The translations under genes were made by a program, and so were the position numbers. Of a stretch of 64,000 nt of DNA, positions 44,250 to 53,600 are shown in pieces. The stretch is from Labilibaculum sp. Its GTDB lineage: Bacteria; Bacteroidota; Bacteroidia; Bacteroidales; Marinifilaceae. The DNA lies in contig NZ_OY761461.1 in NCBI RefSeq assembly GCF_963664555.1, positions 3,885,769 through 3,949,768 of the forward strand, in the 5' to 3' direction. The notes under the pieces were generated by a model that was not told where the DNA came from, searched no databases, and saw only the letters and a list, made by a program, of their open reading frames with translations. How positions within the stretch are numbered: the stretch's first letter is position 1; each line of letters starts with the position of its first letter.

Positions 44250-45465
44250 ATTCGCTCCTCCAATCTTTAGATAGTAGTCCGAGTTTAATTGCTAATTCAA
44301 GTACCTTTAATTGACGCTTTACTACAGGAGGATCAACCATTTTTGTTCCAACCGATACAACAACAAGACCATTCTTCTCTGCTTCATGAAAAGCATTCAC
44401 AATTTCCATTGCTTTTTTGATTTCATTATAATTTGGTGCGAAATTTTCATGTATTACTGCTATCTGCCGAGGATGTATGCAACCCATACCTTGAAAGCCC
44501 AATGATTTTGACCTTTTTACATTTTCAGCCAACGCCTCCATATTCCCCACATCGGAGAAAACAGAATCTATTGCCTGTATTTTAGCTGCATGGCAAGCAT
44601 TTACAACCCGCATTCTTGCATACAATGATTCTGTGCCCGTATTGGTTCGCTGAACACCCAAATCTGCCGTATAATCTTCCAAACCAATTGCCATCGCAAC
44701 AATATTGTGTGATGAAACGGCAATTTCATAAGCATTTTCAACACCAAGAGCACTTTCTATAATTGGCATCAAAAAAATATCCTGTATCACATTTTCTCGT
44801 TTCTTAATTCTATTGATTTCTTCTTCAACCCTGTAAATATCATTGGCAGACTCACATTTTGGCACTAAAATCACATGTACATTGTGAGGAACAATAAAGG
44901 CCAAATCCTCAATGCCTAATTCTCCTTGATTTATTCGAACCATTCTCTCAGCTCCATAAAAAGTTTGAGAACGCAAAGCATTTCTCACGATATATCTTGC
45001 TTCATTCTTTTTTGAGATTGCAACAGCATCTTCCAAATCCAAAATAATACCATTGGGCTTATGAAGACCAGCATTAATCATCATGTATGGCGTATTTCCC
45101 GGCAAATAAAGCCTGGAAAACCGAAACCGTTCCTTATTTGATGGATATAAATTATCTTTGATAAAATCGAAAAGAAATTCCTTTTCAGATGTAATCAATT
45201 GTTTAACTGCCGACTCGATTCGAGCAGCAATAACATAAGGCAACGCCCCATTATCCTTAATTACAATGGCAATATTCTCAATTGAAAAAAAAGCCAATAT
45301 GGATCTACATAGCTTTTCGATTGATTTCCCATAGAAAACTTTCACTTTTGATTCCAATACAAAATTTACCCCTCCTGATTGTTTTAACTCAATACTAACA
45401 AAACAATCCCCTTTGCTATTAGAATCAAAATTTCCAGACCTGCTAATTTGTTCTCCCAGTTCCAT
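44239..45465 (-). CDS. Fused citrate lyase acyl-carrier and beta subunit (CitD-CitE)
   Basis: A 408-residue protein made of two citrate lyase subunits. Residues 1 to about 95 resemble CitD, the acyl carrier: SGNFDSNSKGD aligns with the CitD prosthetic-group site (a serine here, probably Ser15), followed by VNFVLESKVKVFYGKSI and NGALPYVIAARIESAV. Residues about 110-408 are CitE (citryl-ACP lyase): RLYLPGNTPYMM, ILDLEDAVA, RMVRINQ, PIIESALGVENAYEIA, IGLEDYTADLG and MGCIHPRQI. In well-studied systems CitD and CitE are separate proteins. Its own transcription unit with citF, set off from oadB by a terminator. Confidence 0.9.
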   Translation of the reverse strand: MELGEQISRSGNFDSNSKGDCFVSIELKQSGGVNFVLESKVKVFYGKSIEKLCRSILAFFSIENIAIVIKDNGALPYVIAARIESAVKQLITSEKEFLFDFIKDNLYPSNKERFRFSRLYLPGNTPYMMINAGLHKPNGIILDLEDAVAISKKNEARYIVRNALRSQTFYGAERMVRINQGELGIEDLAFIVPHNVHVILVPKCESANDIYRVEEEINRIKKRENVIQDIFLMPIIESALGVENAYEIAVSSHNIVAMAIGLEDYTADLGVQRTNTGTESLYARMRVVNACHAAKIQAIDSVFSDVGNMEALAENVKRSKSLGFQGMGCIHPRQIAVIHENFAPNYNEIKKAMEIVNAFHEAEKNGLVVVSVGTKMVDPPVVKRQLKVLELAIKLGLLSKDWRSEYVG

Positions 45466-45605
45466 AATGAATGAGGTTTAGATTGCCAAAATCTCAAAAG
45501 AAAAAAAAAGAGAAGCAAGAACCTAAATAATCAGTTCCCACCACTCCTTTTATTACCATTTTACATCTGATCAATTAATGTATATAAATATAACATTTTA
45601 GACGT

Positions 45606-45650
45606 GAAAAAAAAATAACAAAAAAAGGTTGTCGAAACCGACAACCTTTT
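45606..45650 (-). terminator. Terminator after oadB
   Basis: AAAAGGTTGTCG (45623-45634) pairs perfectly with CGACAACCTTTT (45639-45650); on the minus strand a T-rich run follows. It separates the decarboxylase operon from the citrate lyase genes. Confidence 0.88.
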
Positions 45651-45672
45651 ACAATATCTATAATGATGTTTA

Positions 45673-47307
45673 TTACATCAAGAAACTCAATAAAATACCA
45701 GCTGCCACCGCCGATCCAATAACGCCGGAAACATTAGGTGCCATTGCATGCATCAACAAGTGATTCGTTGGATCATTTTGCAATCCCATTGTTTGAACAA
45801 CACGAGCACTATCCGGCACTGCCGACACTCCTGCCGCACCAATCATTGGATTAATCGGACGATCTTTTGGTGAAAGCCAATTCATAATTTTTCCAAAAAT
45901 TACACCACCCGCTGTAGCAACGACAAATGAAGCTGCTCCCAATCCAAAAATTAAGATGGAATCTTTAGTCAAGAAAACATCTGCTTGCGTAGACGCTCCA
46001 ACAGTAACTCCCAACAAAATTGTGATTGTATTGATCAATGCATTACTTGCTGTATCAGCCAAACGATTAGTTACTGTTGACTCTTTTAGTAAGTTACCAA
46101 AGAATAACATTCCTAAAAGCGGCAATGCTGTTGGCGAAATAAATGCAGTTAACAACAATCCAATAATAGGGAAAATAATTTTTTCAAGACGAGACACTGC
46201 ACGTGGCGGTTTCATCTTAATTTTTCTCTCTTTCTTAGTTGTTAACAAGTTGATAATTGGAGGTTGAATTACCGGAACCAAAGCCATATACGAATATGCT
46301 GCAATTGCAATAGGTCCAATCAGATTTTTAACCGTTTCTCCATTAGCCATCACATTCATTCCATTGGCCAGTTTCGATGACAAGAAAATTGCGGTAGGAC
46401 CATCGGCACCACCAATAATTCCAATTGCACCCGCTTCCGGTGGCGCAAAACCCAACCAAAGAGCTCCCAAAAAAGTAACAAAAATACCAATCTGAGCTGC
46501 TGCACCCAAAATCATTAATCTAGGATTACTAATTAAAGATGAAAAATCAGTCATAGCTCCAATACCAAGGAATATTAATGGAGGATACCAACCACTAACT
46601 ACACCCGAATATAAAATATTCATTACTGATCCAGGCTCATAAATTCCTAATTTCAAATTAAAATCAACAGCCTGAAACATTGGAATATTACCAATAATAA
46701 CACCCATTCCGATTGGAATTAACAATAGGGGCTCGTAATCATATTTAATTGCTAAAAATATGAAAAACAAACCAATCAATACCATCAATAAGTTACCACC
46801 GGTAACATTTGCGAATCCAGTAAATTCGTAAAAATTCTTTAACCCAACGACCGCACCTGAGTTATTTTCACAATCAAGACTGGAGTTAGCAAACTTAAGA
46901 AAATCACCATCTACTTTGGCTATACGCGAACCAAGATCAAGAATTTCTGAAGTTGTAAGATAATTATTCGAATTGGAGTTCGGATCAATATTTTTTTGCA
47001 GGTGTGTTACAGTTTTTGGATTAAATGTCATTATAACATTTTCCCCTTCTGCTTTCCACTTTCCAGTAAAACGCTGTTTTACCGAATCCATCATAAATGT
47101 ATTATCACTTTTGAATTCGAAAATCTTGTATCTTTTTACTGTAATATCGGAATTTCCAACAGGGTTAGGAATATATCCATCTTCATGGTTAACCCATTTT
47201 CCCGTTGTTAATTTTTCTGCGGTATCCGATGATTTTTGAGCAATGGAGTTAAAAGCTAACCCCATTACCAAAATCATTGAGAATACCAATGAATAAAGTT
47301 TTCTCAT
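45673..47307 (-). CDS. Sodium-pumping decarboxylase beta subunit with extra N-terminal domain
   Basis: Membrane subunit of 544 residues that decarboxylates carboxybiotin and exports sodium ions. The core from about residue 160 matches OadB/MmdB, with about nine to eleven membrane helices and the motif GIIGGADGPTAIFLSSKLA. In addition there is an N-terminal signal peptide (1-23, ending SIAQ) and a domain of about 130 residues (LTTGKWVNHEDG, KIFEFKSDNTFMMDSVKQRF, TGKWKAEGENVIMTFNP) that looks like a lipocalin-like beta-barrel. Usual OadB proteins are about 375-430 residues. Last gene of the mce-mmdA-oadG-BCCP-oadB operon. Confidence 0.93.
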   Translation of the reverse strand: MRKLYSLVFSMILVMGLAFNSIAQKSSDTAEKLTTGKWVNHEDGYIPNPVGNSDITVKRYKIFEFKSDNTFMMDSVKQRFTGKWKAEGENVIMTFNPKTVTHLQKNIDPNSNSNNYLTTSEILDLGSRIAKVDGDFLKFANSSLDCENNSGAVVGLKNFYEFTGFANVTGGNLLMVLIGLFFIFLAIKYDYEPLLLIPIGMGVIIGNIPMFQAVDFNLKLGIYEPGSVMNILYSGVVSGWYPPLIFLGIGAMTDFSSLISNPRLMILGAAAQIGIFVTFLGALWLGFAPPEAGAIGIIGGADGPTAIFLSSKLANGMNVMANGETVKNLIGPIAIAAYSYMALVPVIQPPIINLLTTKKERKIKMKPPRAVSRLEKIIFPIIGLLLTAFISPTALPLLGMLFFGNLLKESTVTNRLADTASNALINTITILLGVTVGASTQADVFLTKDSILIFGLGAASFVVATAGGVIFGKIMNWLSPKDRPINPMIGAAGVSAVPDSARVVQTMGLQNDPTNHLLMHAMAPNVSGVIGSAVAAGILLSFLM

Positions 47308-47338
47308 TATATAGTTTTTGCCTTTTATTATTGAAATG

Positions 47339-47761
47339 TTATGCTATTTCAATTAGTACATCATCCTGAAGTACGCTATCGCCAACTGCAACCTTTATGG
47401 CTTTAACGGTTCCTCCTTTTTCGGCTAATACATTATTTTCCATTTTCATTGCCTCCATTACCAAAAGAGTATCTCCTGGATTAATAGAATCACCAACTGC
47501 AATGTTAATTTTAATAATACTACCCGGAAGCGGTGCTTTTACTGTTGAAGCTCCTCCTCCACTTTTTTTGATACTACCTTCTCCTGGTTTGTTAACAACC
47601 GGCTTGCGAACCAATCTAGGAGTTTTTGATGATTTTTCTGCAACATGCACATCAACATCATAACTCGTTCCGTTCACTTCAATTTTGGCATTCGATCCTT
47701 CAAAATCTTTGATTTCAACATCGTATTCTTGCCCACGTATTGTAAATTTGAACTTCTTCAT
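47339..47761 (-). CDS. Biotin carboxyl carrier protein of the sodium-pumping decarboxylase
   Basis: Carrier subunit of 140 residues. The C-terminal biotinyl domain (about 70-140) has the attachment site EAMKMEN with Lys106. The N-terminal part (KFTIRGQEYDVEIKDFEGSN) is a small beta domain and the middle is a flexible, basic, Pro/Gly-rich linker. It moves the carboxyl group from the transferase subunit to the membrane subunit. It lies 5 bases after oadG and 31 before oadB. Confidence 0.95.
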   Translation of the reverse strand: MKKFKFTIRGQEYDVEIKDFEGSNAKIEVNGTSYDVDVHVAEKSSKTPRLVRKPVVNKPGEGSIKKSGGGASTVKAPLPGSIIKINIAVGDSINPGDTLLVMEAMKMENNVLAEKGGTVKAIKVAVGDSVLQDDVLIEIA

Positions 47762-47766
47762 TTTGC

Positions 47767-48117
47767 TTATCTTGGTTGATTCATTACTCCATAAATCTTA
47801 GAACTCCACGGAGAATAATTCTTAGTAACTTTTTTAATTGTAATGATATTGCTTTCATCATCGTGATTCTGGTTAAAGTGCATGTGCAAGGCCATTGCAA
47901 TAGCAGCATTTACACCTCCCTCGATGTTTAAGTCATCAGTTTCAGAGCCAGATCGACCTTCTCTCACCAACTTTTTTCTTAAGTTAAGATGTAAGAGTTT
48001 AGGCAAATTGACAAAAACAATTACCAGCAGCACCAATGCAACAAATACAATGGAATAACCTACAATGGCAACAGTCCATCCACCTTGACTTCCTATAGAT
48101 AAAATATTCATCAACAT
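47767..48117 (-). CDS. OadG-like small membrane subunit
   Basis: Small subunit of 116 residues with one N-terminal membrane helix (WTVAIVGYSIVFVALVLLVIVFV) and a cytoplasmic tail. In OadG-type proteins this tail helps assemble the transferase and membrane subunits. The ending ALHMHFNQNHDDESNIIT ... YSPWSSKIYGVMNQP is the form seen in Bacteroidetes decarboxylase operons. It lies 12 bases after the carboxyltransferase gene. Confidence 0.9.
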   Translation of the reverse strand: MLMNILSIGSQGGWTVAIVGYSIVFVALVLLVIVFVNLPKLLHLNLRKKLVREGRSGSETDDLNIEGGVNAAIAMALHMHFNQNHDDESNIITIKKVTKNYSPWSSKIYGVMNQPR

Positions 48118-48129
48118 AGAACGTTTTTT

Positions 48130-49686
48130 TTATAATGGAATATTAGAATGTTTTTTAGGTGGATTCAATTGCTTTTTAGTCTGAAGAGACTGGAATGCGC
48201 GAATCACTCTGAAACGTGTATTACGTGGCTCAATTACATCATCGATATAACCATATGATGCTGCATTGTATGGATTTGCAAATGCCTCGTTGTACTCAAG
48301 CTCAGTTTCAGCGATGAATTTCACTTTTTCATCATCTGACAATTCAGCCATTTTTCTTCCGTGAAGCACTTCGATTGCACCTTTTGCACCCATAACAGCA
48401 ATTTCAGCTGTAGGCCATGCATAATTCAAATCACCACGAAGTTGCTTACAAGACATTACATCATGAGCACCACCGTAAGATTTTCTTAGAGTAATAGTTA
48501 CTTTTGGAACTGTAGCCTCACCATAAGCGAACATTAATTTCGCACCATGAGTAATGATACCACCAAACTCCTGACTTGATCCAGGCAAGAAACCAGGAAC
48601 GTCAACCAAAGTTAAAATTGGAATATTGAAACAGTCGCAGAAACGAATGAATCTGGCCGCTTTTCTTGAAGACTCAATATCAAGTACACCAGCAAGGAAA
48701 CTAGGCTGATTGGCAACAACACCTACAGACATTCCACCCATACGAGTAAAACCTACAATAATATTCTTTGCATAATGACGGTGAACTTCCAAAAATTCAG
48801 CATCATCAGCAATCGAATAAATAACATCCTTCATGTCATAAGGCATGTTCGGATTTGCTGGAATGATTTCATTGAGGATATCATCCATTCTATCAATAGG
48901 ATCTGAACAAGCTGTAATTGGGGCTTCTTCCAAGTTATTTGATGGCATGTAAGATAACAACTTACGAACAATCATGATACCTTCTTCTTCATCTTCTACC
49001 ATGAAGTGAGATACACCTGATTTGCTGGCATGCATTTTAGCACCACCTAAATCTTCAACAGAAATATCTTCACCGGTAACCGTCTTAACAACCTTAGGAC
49101 CAGTCACAAACATATATGATTTTTCTTCTGTCATCATGATGAAATCGGTAAGAGCCGGAGAATAAACAGCACCTCCTGCACAAGGACCAAAAATTGCTGA
49201 AATCTGAGGAATAACTCCAGAAGCCATAATATTTCTCTGGAAAATCTCAGCATAACCTGCCAAAGCAGTTACACCTTCCTGAATACGAGCTCCTCCTGAA
49301 TCATTAAGACCCACAACCGGTGCACCCATTTTCATTGCCATATCCATGATTTTGCAAATTTTCTGAGCGAAAGTTTCAGATAACGATCCTCCAAAAACAG
49401 TAAAATCCTGAGAGAATACGAATACTAAACGCCCGTCGATTGTTCCCTGACCGGTAACAACACCATCGCCTAAAAATTTCGTTTTCTCCATACCGAAGTT
49501 AGTACAACGGTGCGATACAAACATGTCAAATTCCTCGAAACTTCCTTCATCAAGAAGCATATCGATTCTTTCACGAGCTGTAAACTTGCCTTTCTTGTGT
49601 TGAGATTCGATTCTTTTCACACCTCCACCAAGCTTAGCCTCTGCTCTTAAATCAATTAACTTTTTAATTTTATCCTGACTAGCCAT
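48130..49686 (-). CDS. Carboxyltransferase subunit (methylmalonyl-CoA decarboxylase alpha / PccB-like)
   Basis: Carboxyltransferase of 518 residues that moves the carboxyl group of (S)-methylmalonyl-CoA to biotin. Acyl-CoA carboxylase beta-subunit features: GKFTARERIDMLLDEGSFEE, the acyl-CoA/biotin oxyanion region GGARIQEGVTALAGYAEIF, FGPCAGGAVYSPALTDFIMM, VDVPGFLPGSSQE and RKSYGGAHDVMSCK. With an epimerase upstream and OadG, BCCP and OadB downstream, the sodium-pumping decarboxylase role (propionate formation) is much more likely than a propionyl-CoA carboxylase, but the enzyme class alone does not settle the direction. Confidence 0.94.
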   Translation of the reverse strand: MASQDKIKKLIDLRAEAKLGGGVKRIESQHKKGKFTARERIDMLLDEGSFEEFDMFVSHRCTNFGMEKTKFLGDGVVTGQGTIDGRLVFVFSQDFTVFGGSLSETFAQKICKIMDMAMKMGAPVVGLNDSGGARIQEGVTALAGYAEIFQRNIMASGVIPQISAIFGPCAGGAVYSPALTDFIMMTEEKSYMFVTGPKVVKTVTGEDISVEDLGGAKMHASKSGVSHFMVEDEEEGIMIVRKLLSYMPSNNLEEAPITACSDPIDRMDDILNEIIPANPNMPYDMKDVIYSIADDAEFLEVHRHYAKNIIVGFTRMGGMSVGVVANQPSFLAGVLDIESSRKAARFIRFCDCFNIPILTLVDVPGFLPGSSQEFGGIITHGAKLMFAYGEATVPKVTITLRKSYGGAHDVMSCKQLRGDLNYAWPTAEIAVMGAKGAIEVLHGRKMAELSDDEKVKFIAETELEYNEAFANPYNAASYGYIDDVIEPRNTRFRVIRAFQSLQTKKQLNPPKKHSNIPL

Positions 49687-49720
49687 AACTAATTGAGTTA
49701 TTATTATTTATTGAGTATTC

Positions 49721-50125
49721 TTATTTATTGCCACAAATTTCAGTCAGCACACGCTGAGTTGATTTCGGATGTAAAAATCCAATTTTCAAACCTTCTGCAC
49801 CATTACGAGGCGTTTTGTCAATCACTTCACAACCAGCTTCCTGAACATCAGTTAATGCTTGCTGGACATCTTCAACTGCGAATGCCATATGATGCATTCC
49901 GCCACCTGTTTTCGCAACAAACTTACCGATTGGACCTTCTGGATCTGTTGACTCCAACAACTCAATTTTGGTATCTCCAACTTTAAAAAAAGCTGTTTTA
50001 ACCTTCTGATCCACTACCTCTTCAACTGCATAACATTCTAATCCTAATACTTTCTCGTAGAATGGAATTGCTTCTTCTAAACTTTTTACTGCGATACCGA
50101 TATGTTCAATATGGGATGGTTTCAT
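49721..50125 (-). CDS. mce: Methylmalonyl-CoA epimerase
   Basis: Glyoxalase-fold enzyme of 134 residues that interconverts (R)- and (S)-methylmalonyl-CoA, supplying the stereoisomer used by the decarboxylase. Features: HIEHIGIAVKSLEEAIPFYE with the first metal histidine, KIELLESTDPEGPI with a metal glutamate, GGGMHHMAFAVED with the second metal histidine, and FLHPKSTQRVLTEIC. First gene of the operon, 34 bases before the carboxyltransferase, with a promoter 30 bases upstream. Confidence 0.95.
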   Translation of the reverse strand: MKPSHIEHIGIAVKSLEEAIPFYEKVLGLECYAVEEVVDQKVKTAFFKVGDTKIELLESTDPEGPIGKFVAKTGGGMHHMAFAVEDVQQALTDVQEAGCEVIDKTPRNGAEGLKIGFLHPKSTQRVLTEICGNK

Positions 50126-50154
50126 GATAGATATATTTTAAATTAAATAGGTTA

Positions 50155-50181
50155 CAAAAATATCGATTTGAAAAACGGCAA
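50155..50181 (-). promoter_or_regulatory. Promoter of the mce-oadB operon
   Basis: On the minus strand TTG, 16 bases, then TATTTTTG (complement of 50155-50162) ends 30 bases before the mce start. Confidence 0.6.
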
Positions 50182-50576
50182 TCAATGATCTGTAACATTA
50201 TAAAAGTTGTTTTTCAACATGTATGCAAAACAAGAAGATCACACTTTACTTCTAAAAATCAAACAAATAAGATCAAAATCAGTTCTCAAAGTTCTTATTT
50301 AGAATTCAAAACACCGAAAACCTTTGCGTAAAGTACATTTCAAATAAGATCTCCTTTTAATTTGCGATCAAAGAAACTCTCTTTTCGCATAAAACAGAAA
50401 TTTATTTTACTATTTTTCAACATATCCGAACACTAATACGTTTTCAAGATTTTTTAGTCAACCGGTATAAAAAACACATCCGCAACTATTGCCCAATGCC
50501 ATTCTCAGTTCATACTTTTTAGCTTACAAATAGCCAAAGAGCAATTCCGCAGTCTTAGAGAATTCATTTTGTTACA
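50182..50576. other. Intergenic region between mce and purL, nothing else recognised
   Basis: AT-rich spacer of about 400 bases between two divergent promoters. No coding sign, no clear hairpin with a T run, and no riboswitch that I can recognise. Confidence 0.45.
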
Positions 50577-50603
50577 TTGTGTAAAGTCTTTTACCTATAT
50601 TTG
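50577..50603 (+). promoter_or_regulatory. Promoter of purL
   Basis: TTG (50577-50579), 16 bases, TATATTTG (50596-50603): same spacing as the divergent mce promoter. It lies 53 bases before the purL start. Confidence 0.55.
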
Positions 50604-50656
50604 CATTTTGAAACAGGTTTCAACCATTATTATAAATTTCATAAGTAGACTCTAAG

Positions 50657-53600
50657 ATGATACTATTCTTCAAAAAAGACGAAGTACACTTTGTTGTTCA
50701 GACAACTAACCAATTGAATGCATTGGATTTTGAAAAGCTTTCCTGGCTATTCGGAGATGCCGAAAAAATTCAAGAAGATGAGATAGAGGGATTTTTTATT
50801 GGCCCAAGAAAGGAAATGATTACTCCCTGGAGTACAAATGCAGTTGAAATAACCCAAAACATGGGTATTTCAGGAATTCTACGAATTGAAGAATTTCATA
50901 AAAAAGAAAGCGAGAAAGCCACATACGATCCTATGCTGCAAGCTTTCTATAAAAAAATTGGTCAAGACATCTACACCATTGAAAAGCAACCGGAACCTAT
51001 TCTAAATATTGAAAACATTGCAGCATACAACCAACAGGAAGGTTTAGCTCTTAGCAGTGAGGAGATTGATTATTTAAATGGAGTTTCAGAAAAAATCGGC
51101 AGAAAATTAACTGATTCCGAAGTGTTTGGTTTCTCTCAGGTTAATTCGGAGCACTGTCGTCATAAAATTTTTAACGGAGTGTTTGTTATTGATGGTGAAG
51201 AAAAAGAATCTTCACTTTTCCAATTAATTAGAAAGACCTCAAATGTAAACCATAACAGAATTGTATCTGCCTACAAAGACAATTGTGCGTTTTTAGAAGG
51301 ACCTAAAATGGAACAATTTGCTCCGATCACTCATGATAAAGCAGATTTCTTTCAAACCAAAGATATTAATACGGTAATTTCGCTTAAAGCGGAAACACAT
51401 AATTTCCCAACTACTGTTGAACCATTTAATGGTGCAGCAACAGGTACTGGTGGTGAAATTAGAGATAGAATTGCAGGAGGAAAAGCATCAGTACCAATGG
51501 CCGGAACTGCTGTTTACATGACTTCATATCCTAGACTGGAAGCTGCTCGTTCTTGGGAAAATGCTACTGATCCCAGAAAATGGTTGTATCAAACCCCTGA
51601 AGAAATTCTAATTAAGGCATCAAACGGAGCAAGTGATTTTGGGAACAAATTTGGTCAGCCACTTATTTGTGGTTCTGTTCTTACTTTCGAACACTTCGAG
51701 AACAATAAGAAATACGGCTACGATAAAGTAATTATGCAGGCCGGAGGAATTGGCTATGGAAGATTGGAACAAGCTCAAAAAGATACTCCTGAAAAGGGAG
51801 ATAAAGTAATCCTTTTAGGCGGAGACAACTACCGAATTGGAATGGGCGGTGGAGCCGTTTCATCTGTTGCAACCGGTGAATTCACAAACTCTATAGAATT
51901 AAATGCAGTACAGCGTTCAAATCCTGAAATGCAAAAAAGAGTTTGTAATGCAATTCGGGCAATGGCCGAAATCGATGAGAATCCTATTGTTTCTATTCAT
52001 GATCATGGAGCAGGCGGACACTTAAATTGCCTATCAGAACTTGTTGAAGAAACTGGCGGTAAAATTGATTTGAATGCCCTTCCTGTTGGTGACCCTACCC
52101 TTTCAGCTAAAGAAATTGTAGGCAACGAGTCTCAGGAAAGAATGGGATTGGTTATTAAAGAAAAAGATGTTGCCCTTTTAACCCGCATAGCAGAGAGAGA
52201 AAGAGCCCCAATTTACCAGGTTGGCGAAACAACCGGTGATATGAGGTTCACTTTTGAGGATAAAAAAAACGGACAAAATCCAATTGATCTTGGTCTTTCG
52301 GAAATGTTTGGAAAACCACCAAAAACTGTAATGACAGATACAACTTTGAATGAAAAATTTGAAGCTGTTAAATATGATGGTAATAAAATAGAAGAATACA
52401 TCGAAAATGTTCTTCAATTAGAGGCTGTTGCCTGCAAAGATTGGTTAACCAACAAGGTAGACAGATCGGTGACTGGAAAAATAGCCATGCAGCAATGTGC
52501 GGGCCCGCTTCAATTGCCATTGAATAATTTAGGCGCCGTTGCAATTGATTTTCAAGGCGAAAAAGGAATTGCTACATCTATTGGTCATACACCAATTGCA
52601 GCTTTGGTAAACTCTGAAAATGGCAGTCGTTTATCCATTGCTGAATCCTTAACCAACATGGTTTGGGCTCCAATTGAACAAGGACTTAAAGGAGTTTCAT
52701 TATCGGCAAACTGGATGTGGCCTTGTAAAAACCCAGGTGAAGACGCTCGTCTGTATCAGGCTGTTCAGTCAATTAGTGATTTTGCCATTGAATTGGGAAT
52801 TAATGTTCCAACAGGAAAAGATTCTCTTTCAATGACCCAGAAATATGGAGAAAACGATGTGGTTTATTCTCCGGGAACAGTTATCATTTCAACTGTAGGT
52901 GAAATAATTGATATCAAAAAAATAATTTCTCCAGTTCTGAAGAATGACGCGAATTCTCATATAATCTATATGGATTTCTCGAAAGATGATTTTCAATTGG
53001 GAGGAAGCAGCTTTGCTCAGATCGTAAATAAATTGGGCACACAAACTCCTGATGTTAAAGATTCTAAATATTTTGTAAAAGCATTTGAAACTATTCAGCA
53101 ATTAATATTGGAAGGTAAAATACTTGCCGGTCATGATATTTCGGCTGGTGGTATGATTACAGCATTGTTGGAGATGTGTTTTGCAGACAACAGACTTGGT
53201 GCTGATATTGATCTTTCATCGATTGACGAAAGCGATTTGGTTAAAGTATTGTTTAGCGAAAACCCTGGTATTATTTTTCAGGTGAAAGATCTTGAATCTA
53301 TTTCACAGGTTCTTACGGACAAAGGAATTGTATTCCACACAATTGGAACTCTTGCTGAAGCCGGAAAAATGCAGATCTCAAAAGACGATCAGGTTCTTGA
53401 TCTTGATATTGCTTCTTTGCGCGATTTGTGGTTCAAAACTTCATATTTACTGGATCGAAATCAAGCGGGCCAAGAATTGGCTTTGGAAAGATTTAAATCC
53501 TACAAAAAGAATGAATTGGAATTCAAATTCGACGAAAACTTCACCGGGAAATTCGAACAATTCGGTATTGATCCAAAAAGAAAAGAAAAATCGGGTGTTA

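Noticed and set aside
50126..50656. Purine riboswitch or leader RNA before purL.
   Set aside because: No purine-aptamer core is recognisable, and the likely promoter leaves only about 50 bases of leader.
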